From: Burkholderia sp. BCC1644
GTDB lineage: Bacteria > Pseudomonadota > Gammaproteobacteria > Burkholderiales > Burkholderiaceae
Assembly (NCBI RefSeq): GCF_902833225.1
Contig: NZ_CADFEI010000008.1
Coordinates: 248,001 to 312,000 of the forward strand
Length of the DNA: 64,000 bases
Direction: 5' to 3'
The notes beneath the pieces are model-generated. The model saw only the letters and a list, made by a program, of their open reading frames with translations, did not search any database and was not told where the DNA came from. Each line of letters begins with the position of its first letter. Position 1 is the stretch's first letter. A program made the position numbers and the translations under genes. This document shows positions 26,480-35,617 of this stretch, one piece after another.

Positions 26480-27106
26480 TTACGCCCCGGCGGCAATTTT
26501 CGGCAGTTGCCAGCCGAAGCGCACGGCCGCCATCCGCAGCGCAAAGCAGGCGATGCCGCCGAGCACGGCCGCGACGACGGGCGGACAACCGAGCCGCCGG
26601 CACGACACAACGACGACCGCACCGAGCAGCGCCGCGCTCGCATAGATATCGGTGACCAGTACGACCGGTATCCGCGCGAGCAGCACGTCGCGCACGACGC
26701 CGCCACCGCACCCGGTCACGGCGCCCATCAGCGTCGCGATGAACGGATGAACGCGGAATTCGAGCGCCTTCACCGCGCCCGCGACCGCGAACAACGCGAG
26801 GCCGGCCGCATCGAGCGTCGTGAGCAGCGACGGCGAGAACTCGGCCACCCGCGCATGAAAGACGAACGCGAACAGCCCGGACACGAATGCGAGCGCCGGA
26901 TAGCGCCAGTCGCTGACGGCGCTGGGCGGCCGGGCGCCGAGCAGCAGATCGCGGATCACGCCGCCGCCGAGCGCGACGACGAGCGACAGCACCATCACGC
27001 CGAACAGGTCGAGTCCGGCGCCGATCGCCGCATTCGCGCCCTCGACCGCGAACACCGCCGTGCCCGCGAGATCGGCGGCAAGCACGACTTGCTCGATACG
27101 CTTCAT
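26480..27106 (-). CDS. TRIC/UPF0126-family membrane protein (putative cation channel)
   Basis: A 208-residue, seven-helix inner-membrane protein of the YicG/YadS (UPF0126) type, related to trimeric intracellular cation channels. Its two homologous halves each carry the pore signature: VALGGGVIRDLLLG (about residues 45-58) and VTGCGGGVVRDVLLA (about 130-144). The GGGxxRD motif is the family hallmark. Start MKRIEQVVLAADLAGTAVFAVEGANA at 27106. It appears to be a stand-alone gene; the physiological ion is unknown. Confidence 0.85.
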   Translation of the reverse strand: MKRIEQVVLAADLAGTAVFAVEGANAAIGAGLDLFGVMVLSLVVALGGGVIRDLLLGARPPSAVSDWRYPALAFVSGLFAFVFHARVAEFSPSLLTTLDAAGLALFAVAGAVKALEFRVHPFIATLMGAVTGCGGGVVRDVLLARIPVVLVTDIYASAALLGAVVVVSCRRLGCPPVVAAVLGGIACFALRMAAVRFGWQLPKIAAGA

Positions 27107-27412
27107 GCGAGCGAATGGCCGCGATGCGGCATCGTCCGGCCGCAGCCTGCGTCGATACCCGCTGACGTCACATGCAGCCGCTTGCCGGCTTCCTGCCGCC
27201 ATCCGGATACCTCACGTACCTCAAGCGCACTGCGGATCATTGCCGTCTCCTCGATCGGGATCGAGCAGTCTAGCGCATCGTCCGTTCACCGACGGGCCCG
27301 ACATGAAGCGGACAGCAAAAAGCCGGCGAAAGCAGGATGTGCGTCCTGCTTTCGCCGGCCCGGAAAACACGTCGGGCTTCCGGCCGAAGCCGCGAAACCG
27401 GACGCTTCAGAC
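27107..27412. other. Gene-free interval holding the choX terminator and the TRIC promoter region
   Basis: A 306-base gap. It holds a strong terminator (27317-27359) next to the choX stop; the rest is the presumed promoter region of the TRIC-like gene on the minus strand. No ORF with coding character was seen. Confidence 0.5.
27317..27359 (-). terminator. Intrinsic terminator after the choline transporter operon
   Basis: A 16-bp perfect stem (27322-27337 with 27344-27359, arm GCCGGCGAAAGCAGGA) with loop TGTGCG. Read on the minus strand it is followed by five U residues (A-run at 27317-27321). It lies 54 bases past the choX stop and ends the operon. Confidence 0.9.
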
Positions 27413-28360
27413 TCAATGCACGCCGAGATACGCCTTCACCGCCGGCAGGCCCGGCTTGCCGTCGATCGTCGTCACGCCGGCGAGCCACTTGTCGAGCGCT
27501 TGCGGGTTTGCCTTCAGGTATTCGGCCGCCGCCTTGTTCGGGTCTTCCTTGTTCATGATCGGCACCATCACGTGGTTTTCGATCGTCGTCGTGAACTGCA
27601 GGTTCGACACGAACTTCGCGACGTTCGGGCAACGCTGCGCGTAGTCGGGCGGCGTCGCCGTCAACACCTTCGCTTCGCCGTAGTTCGGGCCGAACACGTC
27701 GTCGCCGCCGCTCAGGTAATCGATCTTCATCTGCACGTTCATCGGATGCGGTTCCCAGCCGAGGAACACGATCCACTGCTTGTCGCGGATCGCGCGATTC
27801 ACCTCGATCAGCATCCCGGCCTCGCTCGACTCGACCATCTTGAACTTGCCGAGGCCGAACTGGTTGCCGTCGATCATCTTCTTGATCAGCAGGTTGCCGT
27901 CGTTGCCCGGCTCGATCCCGTAGATCTTGCCGTTGAGCTTGTCCGCGTATTTCTGGATGTCCGCGAACGACTTCAGGCCGCCCTGATAGACGTAGTCGGG
28001 CACCGCGAGCGTGTATTTCGCGCCGGTCAGGTTCGGCGTCGAGAGCACCTTGATCGTGCCGGCCTTCGTGAACGGCTGGATGATCGGATCCATCGTCGGC
28101 GACCAGTAGCCGAGGAACACGTCGATCTGCTTGCTCTTGATCCCCGCGAACGTGATCGGCACCGATGCGATCGTCTTCGTCGGGCTGTAGCCGAGGCCCT
28201 GCAGCATCGTCGACGCGAGGCCCGTGGTCGCCGCGATGTCGGACCAGCCGACATCCGCGAAGCGCACGTTCTTGCATACGGGCGGATCGGCCGCATAAAC
28301 GGCCGACATCGGCGCGGTTATCCCGATCCCGCATACCGCTGCGATCAATAGGCGCTTCAT
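27413..28360 (-). CDS. choX: Choline ABC transporter, periplasmic substrate-binding protein
   Basis: A 315-residue binding protein with a signal peptide (cut near VYA-ADPP) that delivers choline or a related quaternary amine to the permease. The aromatic cage known for ChoX is visible at matching places: Trp39 in DVGWSDI, Trp86 in FLGYWSP, Tyr123 in VPDYVYQ and Trp202 in LGWEPHPM. This residue set favours choline over glycine betaine. Last gene of the transporter operon, separated from the permease by a regulator gene and followed by a strong terminator. GGAG-type ribosome site upstream of 28360. Confidence 0.9.
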   Translation of the reverse strand: MKRLLIAAVCGIGITAPMSAVYAADPPVCKNVRFADVGWSDIAATTGLASTMLQGLGYSPTKTIASVPITFAGIKSKQIDVFLGYWSPTMDPIIQPFTKAGTIKVLSTPNLTGAKYTLAVPDYVYQGGLKSFADIQKYADKLNGKIYGIEPGNDGNLLIKKMIDGNQFGLGKFKMVESSEAGMLIEVNRAIRDKQWIVFLGWEPHPMNVQMKIDYLSGGDDVFGPNYGEAKVLTATPPDYAQRCPNVAKFVSNLQFTTTIENHVMVPIMNKEDPNKAAAEYLKANPQALDKWLAGVTTIDGKPGLPAVKAYLGVH

Positions 28361-28461
28361 CTTGCTTCTCCTCAAAGTGATGTCGTTTGCATGAATGCGG
28401 GATCGTTTATTGAAGCCGCGCGCCGCGATCCCGGCGACGTCGCGACTGGATGATTCTCGAG

Positions 28462-29460
28462 TCAGCGCCCCGGCAACCGGCGCTCGTAGCTCGGTGCATG
28501 ACCGAACTGCGCGCGGTATGCCTTGCTGAAATGACATGGCGAATGAAAACCGCAGACCGTCGTCACGCGTGCGATCGACGCATCGGTCGTGCGCAGCAGG
28601 TCGCGCGCGCGTTTCAGGCGCATCGTCAGGTAATAGTGGGTCGGCGACACGTTCAGGTACACCTTGAACATTCGCTGCAGGTGCCGCTGCGACAGCCGCA
28701 CGAGCCGCGCAAGTTCCTCGAGCGACAGCGGCTCCTCGATGTTCGCCTCCATCAGCCGCACGACCTCGATCAGCTCGGCGCGTGAGAAGCCGACGCGCGC
28801 ATCGACCGGAATCGGCTGCGTGTCGGTCGAGCTGCGGATCCGCTCCAGGATGAACTGCTCGGACACCTGCGCGGCCAGCTGCTGGCCGAAGCGCATGCCG
28901 ACGAGATTCAGCATCAGGTCGAGCGGCGCGGTGCCGCCCGTGCAGGTCAGCCGGTCGCGGTCGACGACGAACAGCTCGTCGGCGAAGCCGACCTGCGGAA
29001 ACTCGGAATGCAGCGCGGACAGGTTTTCCCAGTGCACGGTGCAGCGATAGCCGTCGAGCAGCCCGCTCGACATCAGCGCGTACGCGCCCGTGCAGATGCC
29101 GCCGAGCGGCAGTCCGCGTTCGGCGAGCGCCGCGAGCGTATCGCGCGCGCCCTCGTCGACCACGTCGCGGATGCGGATGCCGCCGCACACGATTATCACA
29201 TCCGGCAGGTTCGTGTAGTCGAGCGCCTGCGTGGGCCGCACCGCGATGCCGTTGCTGGCATGTGCGGGCGCGCCGTCGAGCGAGTAGATCGACCACTTGT
29301 AGTGATCGGCACGCCCGACGTAGTTCGCCATCCGAAGGACCTCGACCGCGCTCGAGAACGCAATCATCGAGAAATTCGGCAGCGTCAGGAAGCCGAAATG
29401 GGCGAGGGACGAAACCGGTGAAACGCAGGCGGCGGGCGCGACAGCGACGGCGGACGTCAC
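28462..29460 (-). CDS. GlxA-family regulator embedded in the choline transporter operon (GbdR-like)
   Basis: A 332-residue DJ-1/PfpI plus AraC regulator. The sensor domain includes FGFLTLPNFSMIAFSSAVEVLRMANYVG and GICTGAYALMSSGLLDG; the C-terminal helix-turn-helix domain includes LSLEELARLVRLSQRHLQRMFKVYLN and VTTVCGFHSPCHFSKAYRAQFG. The start is GTG at 29460, supported by AGGAG six bases upstream. The sequence type matches regulators of betaine/choline/carnitine catabolism such as GbdR and CdhR. Its place between choW and choX is unusual and suggests it controls this transporter. Confidence 0.88.
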   Translation of the reverse strand: MTSAVAVAPAACVSPVSSLAHFGFLTLPNFSMIAFSSAVEVLRMANYVGRADHYKWSIYSLDGAPAHASNGIAVRPTQALDYTNLPDVIIVCGGIRIRDVVDEGARDTLAALAERGLPLGGICTGAYALMSSGLLDGYRCTVHWENLSALHSEFPQVGFADELFVVDRDRLTCTGGTAPLDLMLNLVGMRFGQQLAAQVSEQFILERIRSSTDTQPIPVDARVGFSRAELIEVVRLMEANIEEPLSLEELARLVRLSQRHLQRMFKVYLNVSPTHYYLTMRLKRARDLLRTTDASIARVTTVCGFHSPCHFSKAYRAQFGHAPSYERRLPGR

Positions 29461-29566
29461 ATCGGTCTCCTGGCGAGGAGGTTGCAGGGAGCTAACCCCG
29501 CGGCACTGGCCGCGGAGGCAGTCATTCAGTCAGGGTGAGCGGCCGGGGGTTCCGGCCGCCAGTCGT

Positions 29567-30463
29567 TCAGGCCTGTGCGGGTGCGGCCTTCACGCGAAAC
29601 AGCTGCTTGAGGCCCGAGAACAGCGGCGCCTTCACGGTGCCCGGCGCACGGCCGAAGCTTTCGGTGATGCGGTCGAGAATGATCGCGAGCAGCACGACCG
29701 ACAGGCCGCTTTCGAAACCGAGGCCGATGTCGAGGCGCTGGATACTCGCGAGCACGTCGTTGCCGAGGCCGCCCGCGCCGACCATCGACGCGATGATCAC
29801 CATCGACAGCGCCATCATGATCGTCTGGTTCACGCCCTGCATGATCGACGGCAGCGCGTTCGGGAACTGCACCTTGTACAGCAGCTGCCAAGGCGTGCAA
29901 CCGAAGGCCTGGCCGGCTTCGACGATCTCGCGGTTCACGTGGCGGATACCGAGGCTCGTCAGGCGCACCGCCGGCGGCATCGCGAAGATCACCGTCGACA
30001 GGATCCCCGGCACGCGGCCGAGACCGAACAGCATCGCGGCCGGAATCAGGTAGACGAAGGCCGGCATCGTCTGCATCAGGTCGAGGATCGGGCGCACGAT
30101 CGCGGCGACCCACTTGCTCTTCGCGGCCCAGATGCCGAGCGGAATGCCGAGCACGAGGCTGATGATCGTCGACGACAGCGTGAGGCCGAGCGTGATGACG
30201 GTCTGATCCCAGAAGCCCGTCGCGAAGATCAGCAGCAACGACGCGGTGGTGAACAGCGCGAAGCGCCAGCCCACCCGCCACAGTCCGACGCCGATGAAGA
30301 TCGCCATCATCAGCCACATCGGAATCGCCTGCAGGCCGTGCTCGACGAATGCCGCGAGCCCCTCGATCGCCTGACCGATCGCGTCGAACGTCTTCGCGTC
30401 ATGGTCGAGCAGGTAGTGAACGCCCTGGTCGACCCAGGTACCGAGCGGAATCATTTCAGACAT
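29567..30463 (-). CDS. choW: Choline ABC transporter permease
   Basis: Inner-membrane permease of 298 residues of the ProW/OpuAB type, with about six to seven helices. The family coupling loop is visible in QAFGCTPWQLLYKVQFPNALPSIMQGVNQ, followed by TIMMALSMVIIASMVGAGGLGNDVLA, both conserved in quaternary-amine permeases. It overlaps the ATPase gene by 8 bases. Together with ChoX and ChoV it forms an ATP-driven importer that feeds choline into betaine synthesis and degradation. Confidence 0.93.
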   Translation of the reverse strand: MSEMIPLGTWVDQGVHYLLDHDAKTFDAIGQAIEGLAAFVEHGLQAIPMWLMMAIFIGVGLWRVGWRFALFTTASLLLIFATGFWDQTVITLGLTLSSTIISLVLGIPLGIWAAKSKWVAAIVRPILDLMQTMPAFVYLIPAAMLFGLGRVPGILSTVIFAMPPAVRLTSLGIRHVNREIVEAGQAFGCTPWQLLYKVQFPNALPSIMQGVNQTIMMALSMVIIASMVGAGGLGNDVLASIQRLDIGLGFESGLSVVLLAIILDRITESFGRAPGTVKAPLFSGLKQLFRVKAAPAQA

Positions 30464-31625
30464 GGGAGCCTCGCGAACGCGTGATGGCCTTCAGGATGAG
30501 CGCACGATCGACCGAGCCGCAGTAGCAGCCGTCGTCGTCGACGACGGGCAATGCATTCGGGCTCGCAACCACACGCGCGACGACATGTTCGAGCGACGCA
30601 TCGTGCCGGATGCTTTCGATCGGCCGCACCGACGGCGTGTCCTGACCGATCGCGTCGCGCGTGACGAAGCCGCGGATCTTGCGTTGGGCGTCGAGCACGA
30701 ACGCGTATTCGGCGCTGCCGTTCAGCGTCGCCGCGACGTTCGCGGCATCGCACTTCGACACGATCGGCACGGCGCCCGTCTGCATCAGGTCACCGGCAGT
30801 GAGGTAGCGGCTGGTGTCGATACCGTCGAAGAACGCACGCACGTAATCGTCGGCCGGGTTCGCGATGATGTCCTGCGGCGTACCGACCTGCACGAGGCGG
30901 CCGCCTTCCATGATCGCGATGCGGTTGCCGATGCGCAGCGCTTCCTCCAGATCGTGCGACACGAACATGATCGTGCGGCGCTGTTCCTTCTGCAGTTGCA
31001 GCAGCACGTCCTGCATTTCGCGGCGCTTGAGCGGATCGAGCGCGGAGAACGCCTCGTCCATGATCATCAGCGACGGGTTCACGGCCAGCGCGCGGGCAAG
31101 GCCGACGCGCTGCTGCATGCCGCCCGACAGCTCCGACGGCAGCTTGTGCGAGAACGGCGCGAGGCCGACCTGCTCGAGCACTTCCATCGCGCGGCGCTCG
31201 CGTTCCTTCTTGCCCATGCCCGCGACTTCGAGGCCGAACGCGGCATTCGACACGACGCTGCGATGCGGCATCAGCGCGAACGACTGGAACACCATGCTCA
31301 TGTCCTTGCGGCGCAGCGCGGTCAACGCCGAGCGGCGCGCCGACGCGACGTCGAGCCCGTCGATCATCACCTTGCCGGCGCTCGGATCGACCAGCCGGTT
31401 CACGAGGCGAATCAGTGTGGACTTGCCGGAGCCGGACAGGCCCATCAGCACGAAAATTTCGCCTTCCTGCACTTCGAAGGAGACGTTGTGCACGCCGACG
31501 ACCTGACCGGTGCGCTTGAGCACATCGTCTTTCGTCGCGCCGGCGGCGAGCATGTCGAGCGCCTGCTGCGGGTTACTTCCAAACACCTTGCACAGACCTT
31601 CGACCACGACCTTGGGGGCATCCAT
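30456..31625 (-). CDS. choV: Choline/quaternary-amine ABC transporter ATP-binding protein with CBS domains
   Basis: A 389-residue ATPase of the ProV/OpuAA type. Walker A GLSGSGKST (residues 62-70), signature LSGGMQQR, Walker B SLMIMDEAFSALD and the H-loop FVSHDLEEAL are all present. A C-terminal pair of CBS domains (about residues 270-389) is typical of osmotically or nucleotide-regulated members. First gene of the operon, with GGAGAAGG upstream of 31625. Divergent from the DUF2339 gene across a 617-base gap. Confidence 0.94.
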   Translation of the reverse strand: MDAPKVVVEGLCKVFGSNPQQALDMLAAGATKDDVLKRTGQVVGVHNVSFEVQEGEIFVLMGLSGSGKSTLIRLVNRLVDPSAGKVMIDGLDVASARRSALTALRRKDMSMVFQSFALMPHRSVVSNAAFGLEVAGMGKKERERRAMEVLEQVGLAPFSHKLPSELSGGMQQRVGLARALAVNPSLMIMDEAFSALDPLKRREMQDVLLQLQKEQRRTIMFVSHDLEEALRIGNRIAIMEGGRLVQVGTPQDIIANPADDYVRAFFDGIDTSRYLTAGDLMQTGAVPIVSKCDAANVAATLNGSAEYAFVLDAQRKIRGFVTRDAIGQDTPSVRPIESIRHDASLEHVVARVVASPNALPVVDDDGCYCGSVDRALILKAITRSRGSHV

Positions 31626-32242
31626 CGAAACCTTCTCCTCGTGTAGCGGGGACTCGCGCTTGTCATAGCGTGCCTACATAGTTGCCAGAAAAAACCCCGA
31701 CCTGCCGACGAATTACGACAAACGCTTGCGCAAATACGACACGCCCTCCAGCCCCGCCTGGCGGGCCGCGCCGCGCGGCGGCACCCGATTGCGGCAGCGC
31801 AATACGCGCACACCCAACACCGGCGGGCATCGCCCGTCTGACTTGTGCGCAGCAGCGCGGCGCGCATCGCATGAGGTTTTGCGCCGATGCGCATCGGCGG
31901 TGCGTCGCTTTGCGACAAATTCACGTCCGATCCGGCGGACGTCTGTTCAGACGAAAACACCCAGCGCATTCACCGGTAAAAAGCATGACCGTGCAAAAAG
32001 CCGTTCGACGACACCGGACGGCGCACGCCGCGATACCGCGCCAACCCCGGAAATCCGCGACGGGCCGCTGTGATACATTCCCCGCAAACACGCTGATCGC
32101 GACGTTGCCGCAGGCCTTTCGCACGAGGGTCCACCCACGCGGCACGCGCATGCCGGTTCGCCTGCCGGCCGTGCTGAAACCGCCTCGATCCGGTGCAATC
32201 CGCGATCGATGGACGATAACGATAGTGAGAGGGAGCAAGGCG
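31626..32242. promoter_or_regulatory. 617-base divergent intergenic region with two adjacent palindromes
   Basis: Gene-free region between choV (minus) and the DUF2339 gene (plus). It contains a perfect 18-bp palindrome at 31882-31899 (CGCCGATGCGCATCGGCG) and, five bases later, GTCGC-TTT-GCGAC at 31904-31916. No convincing ORF. Promoters for both neighbours must lie here, but no clear -35/-10 pair could be assigned. Confidence 0.45.
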
Positions 32243-35200
32243 TTGAACTGGGCATTCGCCGTAATCGGTTTCGTCGTGGGCGGCATCGCCGCCCTGATCG
32301 GGGATTTCTCGGCCGCGAACGGCTCGCTGCTCGGGGCCGCCGTCGGGTTCTGTATCGGTCACGCGCTGCAGCAACACAGGCTCAAGAGCAAGCGCGCCGC
32401 GCCCGATGCGTTCGCGATGTCCGCGACAACACCTTCCACGCCGTTGCCGCTCGCCGATCGCGTCGCGCGCCTCGAAGCGACCGTCGACACGCTCACGCGC
32501 GAACTCGACTCGCTGCGCGCCCAGCTGGCCGGCGCGAAGACCGGTGCAGCGACAGCCGGCAGCGTCGCGCAAACGGCGTCGGCCGGTGCGGCATCCGCGC
32601 TGTCGTCGACACCCGTCCCGATACCGCCTGTACAACCCGCACAACCTGCCGCCGCACGAACCGGCACGCCGGCCTCCACCTCGATACCGGCACCGACGCC
32701 CGCGCCCGCAACCGCAGCGCGCCCGGCCGCACCCACGCCGGCTCCCGTCGGCACCACGGCAAGCCCCGCCGCCGCACCGGCCCGCCCTGCCCCGCCCGCG
32801 CCGCGCGAACCCGGCATCGTCGACCGTGCATTCGGCGCCGCGCGCGACTGGCTGCTCGGCGGCAACACGGTCGTGCGCGTCGGGGTCATCGTGCTGTTCT
32901 TCGGCGTTGCGTTCCTGCTCAAGTACGCAGCCGACAACAACATGCTGCCGATCGAATTCCGCCTCGCGGGCACGGCGCTCGCCGCGGCCGCGCTGCTCGC
33001 GATCGGCTGGCGCGTGCGGGCGCGCCGCGCGGCGTACGGCCTCGTCCTGCAAGGCGGCGGCATCGGCATCCTGTACCTGACGATCTTCGCCGCCACCAAG
33101 CTTTACGCGCTGCTGCCCGTCGGCGCGGCGTTCCCGCTGATGGTCGCGGTCTGCGCGTTGAGCGCGTTCCTCGCGGTGCGGCAGAACGCGCTGCCGCTCG
33201 CGTTCATGGGCAGCGCGGGCGGCTTCCTCGCGCCGGTGCTGCTGTCGACCGGCCAGGGCAACCACGTCGCGCTGTTCAGCTACTACGCGCTGCTGAACGC
33301 GGGCATCTTCGCGATCGCGTGGTTCAAGGCGTGGCGCCCGCTGAACCTGCTCGGCTTCGTATTCACGTTCACGATCGGCTCGGCGTGGGGCGTGACGGCC
33401 TATCGTCCCGCGCTGTTCGCGAGCACCGAGCCGTTCCTGATCCTGTTCTTCCTGATGTACGTCGGTATCGCACTGCTGTATGCGGTGAAACGCGAACTCG
33501 CGCTGCGGCACTACGTGGACGGCACGCTCGTGTTCGGCACGCCGATCGTCGCGACCGCGCTGCAGGCATCGCTCGTGAAGGGCATGCCATTCGGGCTCGC
33601 GTGGAGCGCCGTCGCGCTGTCCGCGTTCTATGTCGCCATCGCTGCGTGGCTCGCGCGGCGCCGCGATCGCCTCGGGCTGCTGTTCGAATCGATGCTCGCG
33701 CTCGCGGTCATCTTCGCGACGCTGGCCGTGCCGCTCGCCTTCTCGGGCCCGACGACCAGCGCCGCGTGGGCGATCGAAGGCGCGGCCATCGTGTGGCTCG
33801 GCGTGCGCCAGAAGCGCCTGCTGCCGTTCGGCTTCGGGCTGCTGATGCAGGTCGCCGCGGCCGGCGCGTTCTTCACGAGCCTGCTCGGGCCGGCCGACGC
33901 CACCGCGCTGCCCGTGCTCAACAGCCCGTACATCGCGATGCTGCTGATCGCGCTTGCCGGCCTGTTCACCGGCTGGTGGCTGCACGGGCGCGACGAAGCG
34001 CGCGCGTGGCATGCATGGATGCCCGAGAACGGCGCCGCGGCCGCTGCGTGGGGGCTGCTGTGGTGGGTCAGCGGCGGGCTGCACGAGATCCTCGTCTATG
34101 CGAGCCGTCACGTCGACCTGCATGTCGATCGCTTCGTCGTCGATACGACCGCGCTGTTTGCGGCCGGCACCGCGTGGCTCGCGCATGTCGCACGCCGCCG
34201 GCTCACGTGGCCGCTCGCCGAATGGCCCGCGCTTGCGCTGACGCCGGTGCTGGCCCTGCTCGCGCTGCGCGCGTTCGACGCACACGAAGCGCCGCTGTCG
34301 GGGATGGGCGCGTTCGCGTGGCCCGTCGCCGTCGGCGCGGGCCTTGCCCTGCTGTGGCGCCAGTCGCGCGGCACGGCCGGCACCGATGCCGCGAACGGCA
34401 CGGTGCCATCGATCGCCGCCGGCATCGTCGCGCCGCTGCATACGCTGACGTTCTGGACCCTGTGCGGGCTGCTGTCGCTCGAAGGCTTCTGGCGCCTGCG
34501 CGCGTTCGTCCCCGAAGGCGCATGGAGCTGGAGCGCGTGGGCATACGGTTTCGGCGCGCTGCTCCTGCTCGTGTCGGGCCCCGGCTCGCGCCTGCGCTGG
34601 CCCGTCGCGGCGTTCCCGCGCGCGTACCAGGTATGGGGCGCCGCGCCGCTCGCCGCGCTGCTGTGGCTGTGGAGCCTCGCCAGCACGATCAGCGACGGCG
34701 ATGCCGCACCGCTCTTCTGGCTGCCGCTGCTCAATCCGCTCGACATCGCGCAGTTCCTGATCTTCGTCGCGTTCGCCGTTTGGCTGCGCCGCCTGAAGAC
34801 GCTCGGCATCGCATGGCATCCGCGCACCGTCGATTACGTTGCGGTCGCAACCGTATTCCTGTGGTTCAACGCGCTGATGCTGCGCACCTTGCATCACCGT
34901 TTCCACTTGGGTTACGACATCGACACCGTGCTGTCGTCGTTCGACATTCAGCAGGTATTCATGGTCGGCTGGAGCCTGTTCGCGTTCGCCGGGATGTGGC
35001 TGACGCGCCGCGACGGCATCGCGCGCGTATGCGCGTTCGCGTCGTTGCCGCTGATCGTCGTGATGTGGGTGTGGACCTTCTACGCGAACTTCACGCAGGA
35101 CGGCGGAAACTGGGCGCGCGTGCCGCTCTTCAACCCGCTCGATCTCGTGCTCGCGGTCGTCTATGCGCTCGCTGCGTCGTGGTTCATCCGCGCGCGCAAG

Positions 35201-35617
35201 CTCGGCTGGTCGTTCGGCAAGTATCGCGTCGAGCTGCTGAGCGCGGCCGGCGCCACCGCGTTCCTGTGGCTGAACGCGATCCTGCTGCGCACGCTGCATC
35301 ACTGGGCCGGCGTGCCGTACGAATTCGGCGCGATGGCCGAATCGACGCTCGTGCAGGCATCGGTGTCCGTGTACTGGACGCTCTGCGCGCTCGCGATCAC
35401 GATCTGGGCCACGCGCCGCGGGCTGCGTCCGCTGTGGTTCGTCGGCGCAGCGCTGCTCGCGCTGACGGTCGTCAAGCTGTTCCTGTTCGACCTGTCGCAT
35501 GTGACCGGTATCGAGCGCATCGTGTCGTTCATCGGCATCGGCGTGCTGCTGCTGTTGATCGGGTATTTCTCGCCGCTGCCGCCGAAGGCCGCCGCGCAAC
35601 AGGACGACCAGCCATGA
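32243..35617 (+). CDS. DUF2339 multi-pass membrane protein
   Basis: Very hydrophobic protein of 1124 residues. An N-terminal membrane hairpin (NWAFAVIGFVVGGIAALIGD) is followed by a short coiled-coil-like stretch (ADRVARLEATVDTLTRELDSLRAQ), a Pro/Ala/Thr-rich linker (about residues 95-195), and more than 20 predicted helices in repeated pairs. This is the DUF2339 layout; function is unknown. A TTG at 32243 is the best start because AGGGAG and AAGG precede it and the residues before it lack family character; a longer open frame continues upstream. It overlaps the DUF3999 gene by 4 bases (ATGA). Confidence 0.8.
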   Translation: MNWAFAVIGFVVGGIAALIGDFSAANGSLLGAAVGFCIGHALQQHRLKSKRAAPDAFAMSATTPSTPLPLADRVARLEATVDTLTRELDSLRAQLAGAKTGAATAGSVAQTASAGAASALSSTPVPIPPVQPAQPAAARTGTPASTSIPAPTPAPATAARPAAPTPAPVGTTASPAAAPARPAPPAPREPGIVDRAFGAARDWLLGGNTVVRVGVIVLFFGVAFLLKYAADNNMLPIEFRLAGTALAAAALLAIGWRVRARRAAYGLVLQGGGIGILYLTIFAATKLYALLPVGAAFPLMVAVCALSAFLAVRQNALPLAFMGSAGGFLAPVLLSTGQGNHVALFSYYALLNAGIFAIAWFKAWRPLNLLGFVFTFTIGSAWGVTAYRPALFASTEPFLILFFLMYVGIALLYAVKRELALRHYVDGTLVFGTPIVATALQASLVKGMPFGLAWSAVALSAFYVAIAAWLARRRDRLGLLFESMLALAVIFATLAVPLAFSGPTTSAAWAIEGAAIVWLGVRQKRLLPFGFGLLMQVAAAGAFFTSLLGPADATALPVLNSPYIAMLLIALAGLFTGWWLHGRDEARAWHAWMPENGAAAAAWGLLWWVSGGLHEILVYASRHVDLHVDRFVVDTTALFAAGTAWLAHVARRRLTWPLAEWPALALTPVLALLALRAFDAHEAPLSGMGAFAWPVAVGAGLALLWRQSRGTAGTDAANGTVPSIAAGIVAPLHTLTFWTLCGLLSLEGFWRLRAFVPEGAWSWSAWAYGFGALLLLVSGPGSRLRWPVAAFPRAYQVWGAAPLAALLWLWSLASTISDGDAAPLFWLPLLNPLDIAQFLIFVAFAVWLRRLKTLGIAWHPRTVDYVAVATVFLWFNALMLRTLHHRFHLGYDIDTVLSSFDIQQVFMVGWSLFAFAGMWLTRRDGIARVCAFASLPLIVVMWVWTFYANFTQDGGNWARVPLFNPLDLVLAVVYALAASWFIRARKLGWSFGKYRVELLSAAGATAFLWLNAILLRTLHHWAGVPYEFGAMAESTLVQASVSVYWTLCALAITIWATRRGLRPLWFVGAALLALTVVKLFLFDLSHVTGIERIVSFIGIGVLLLLIGYFSPLPPKAAAQQDDQP

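Noticed and set aside
31687..31700. T-run on the minus strand upstream of choV (GGGGTTTTTT) as a terminator
   Set aside because: No stable hairpin precedes the T-run and no minus-strand gene lies upstream.
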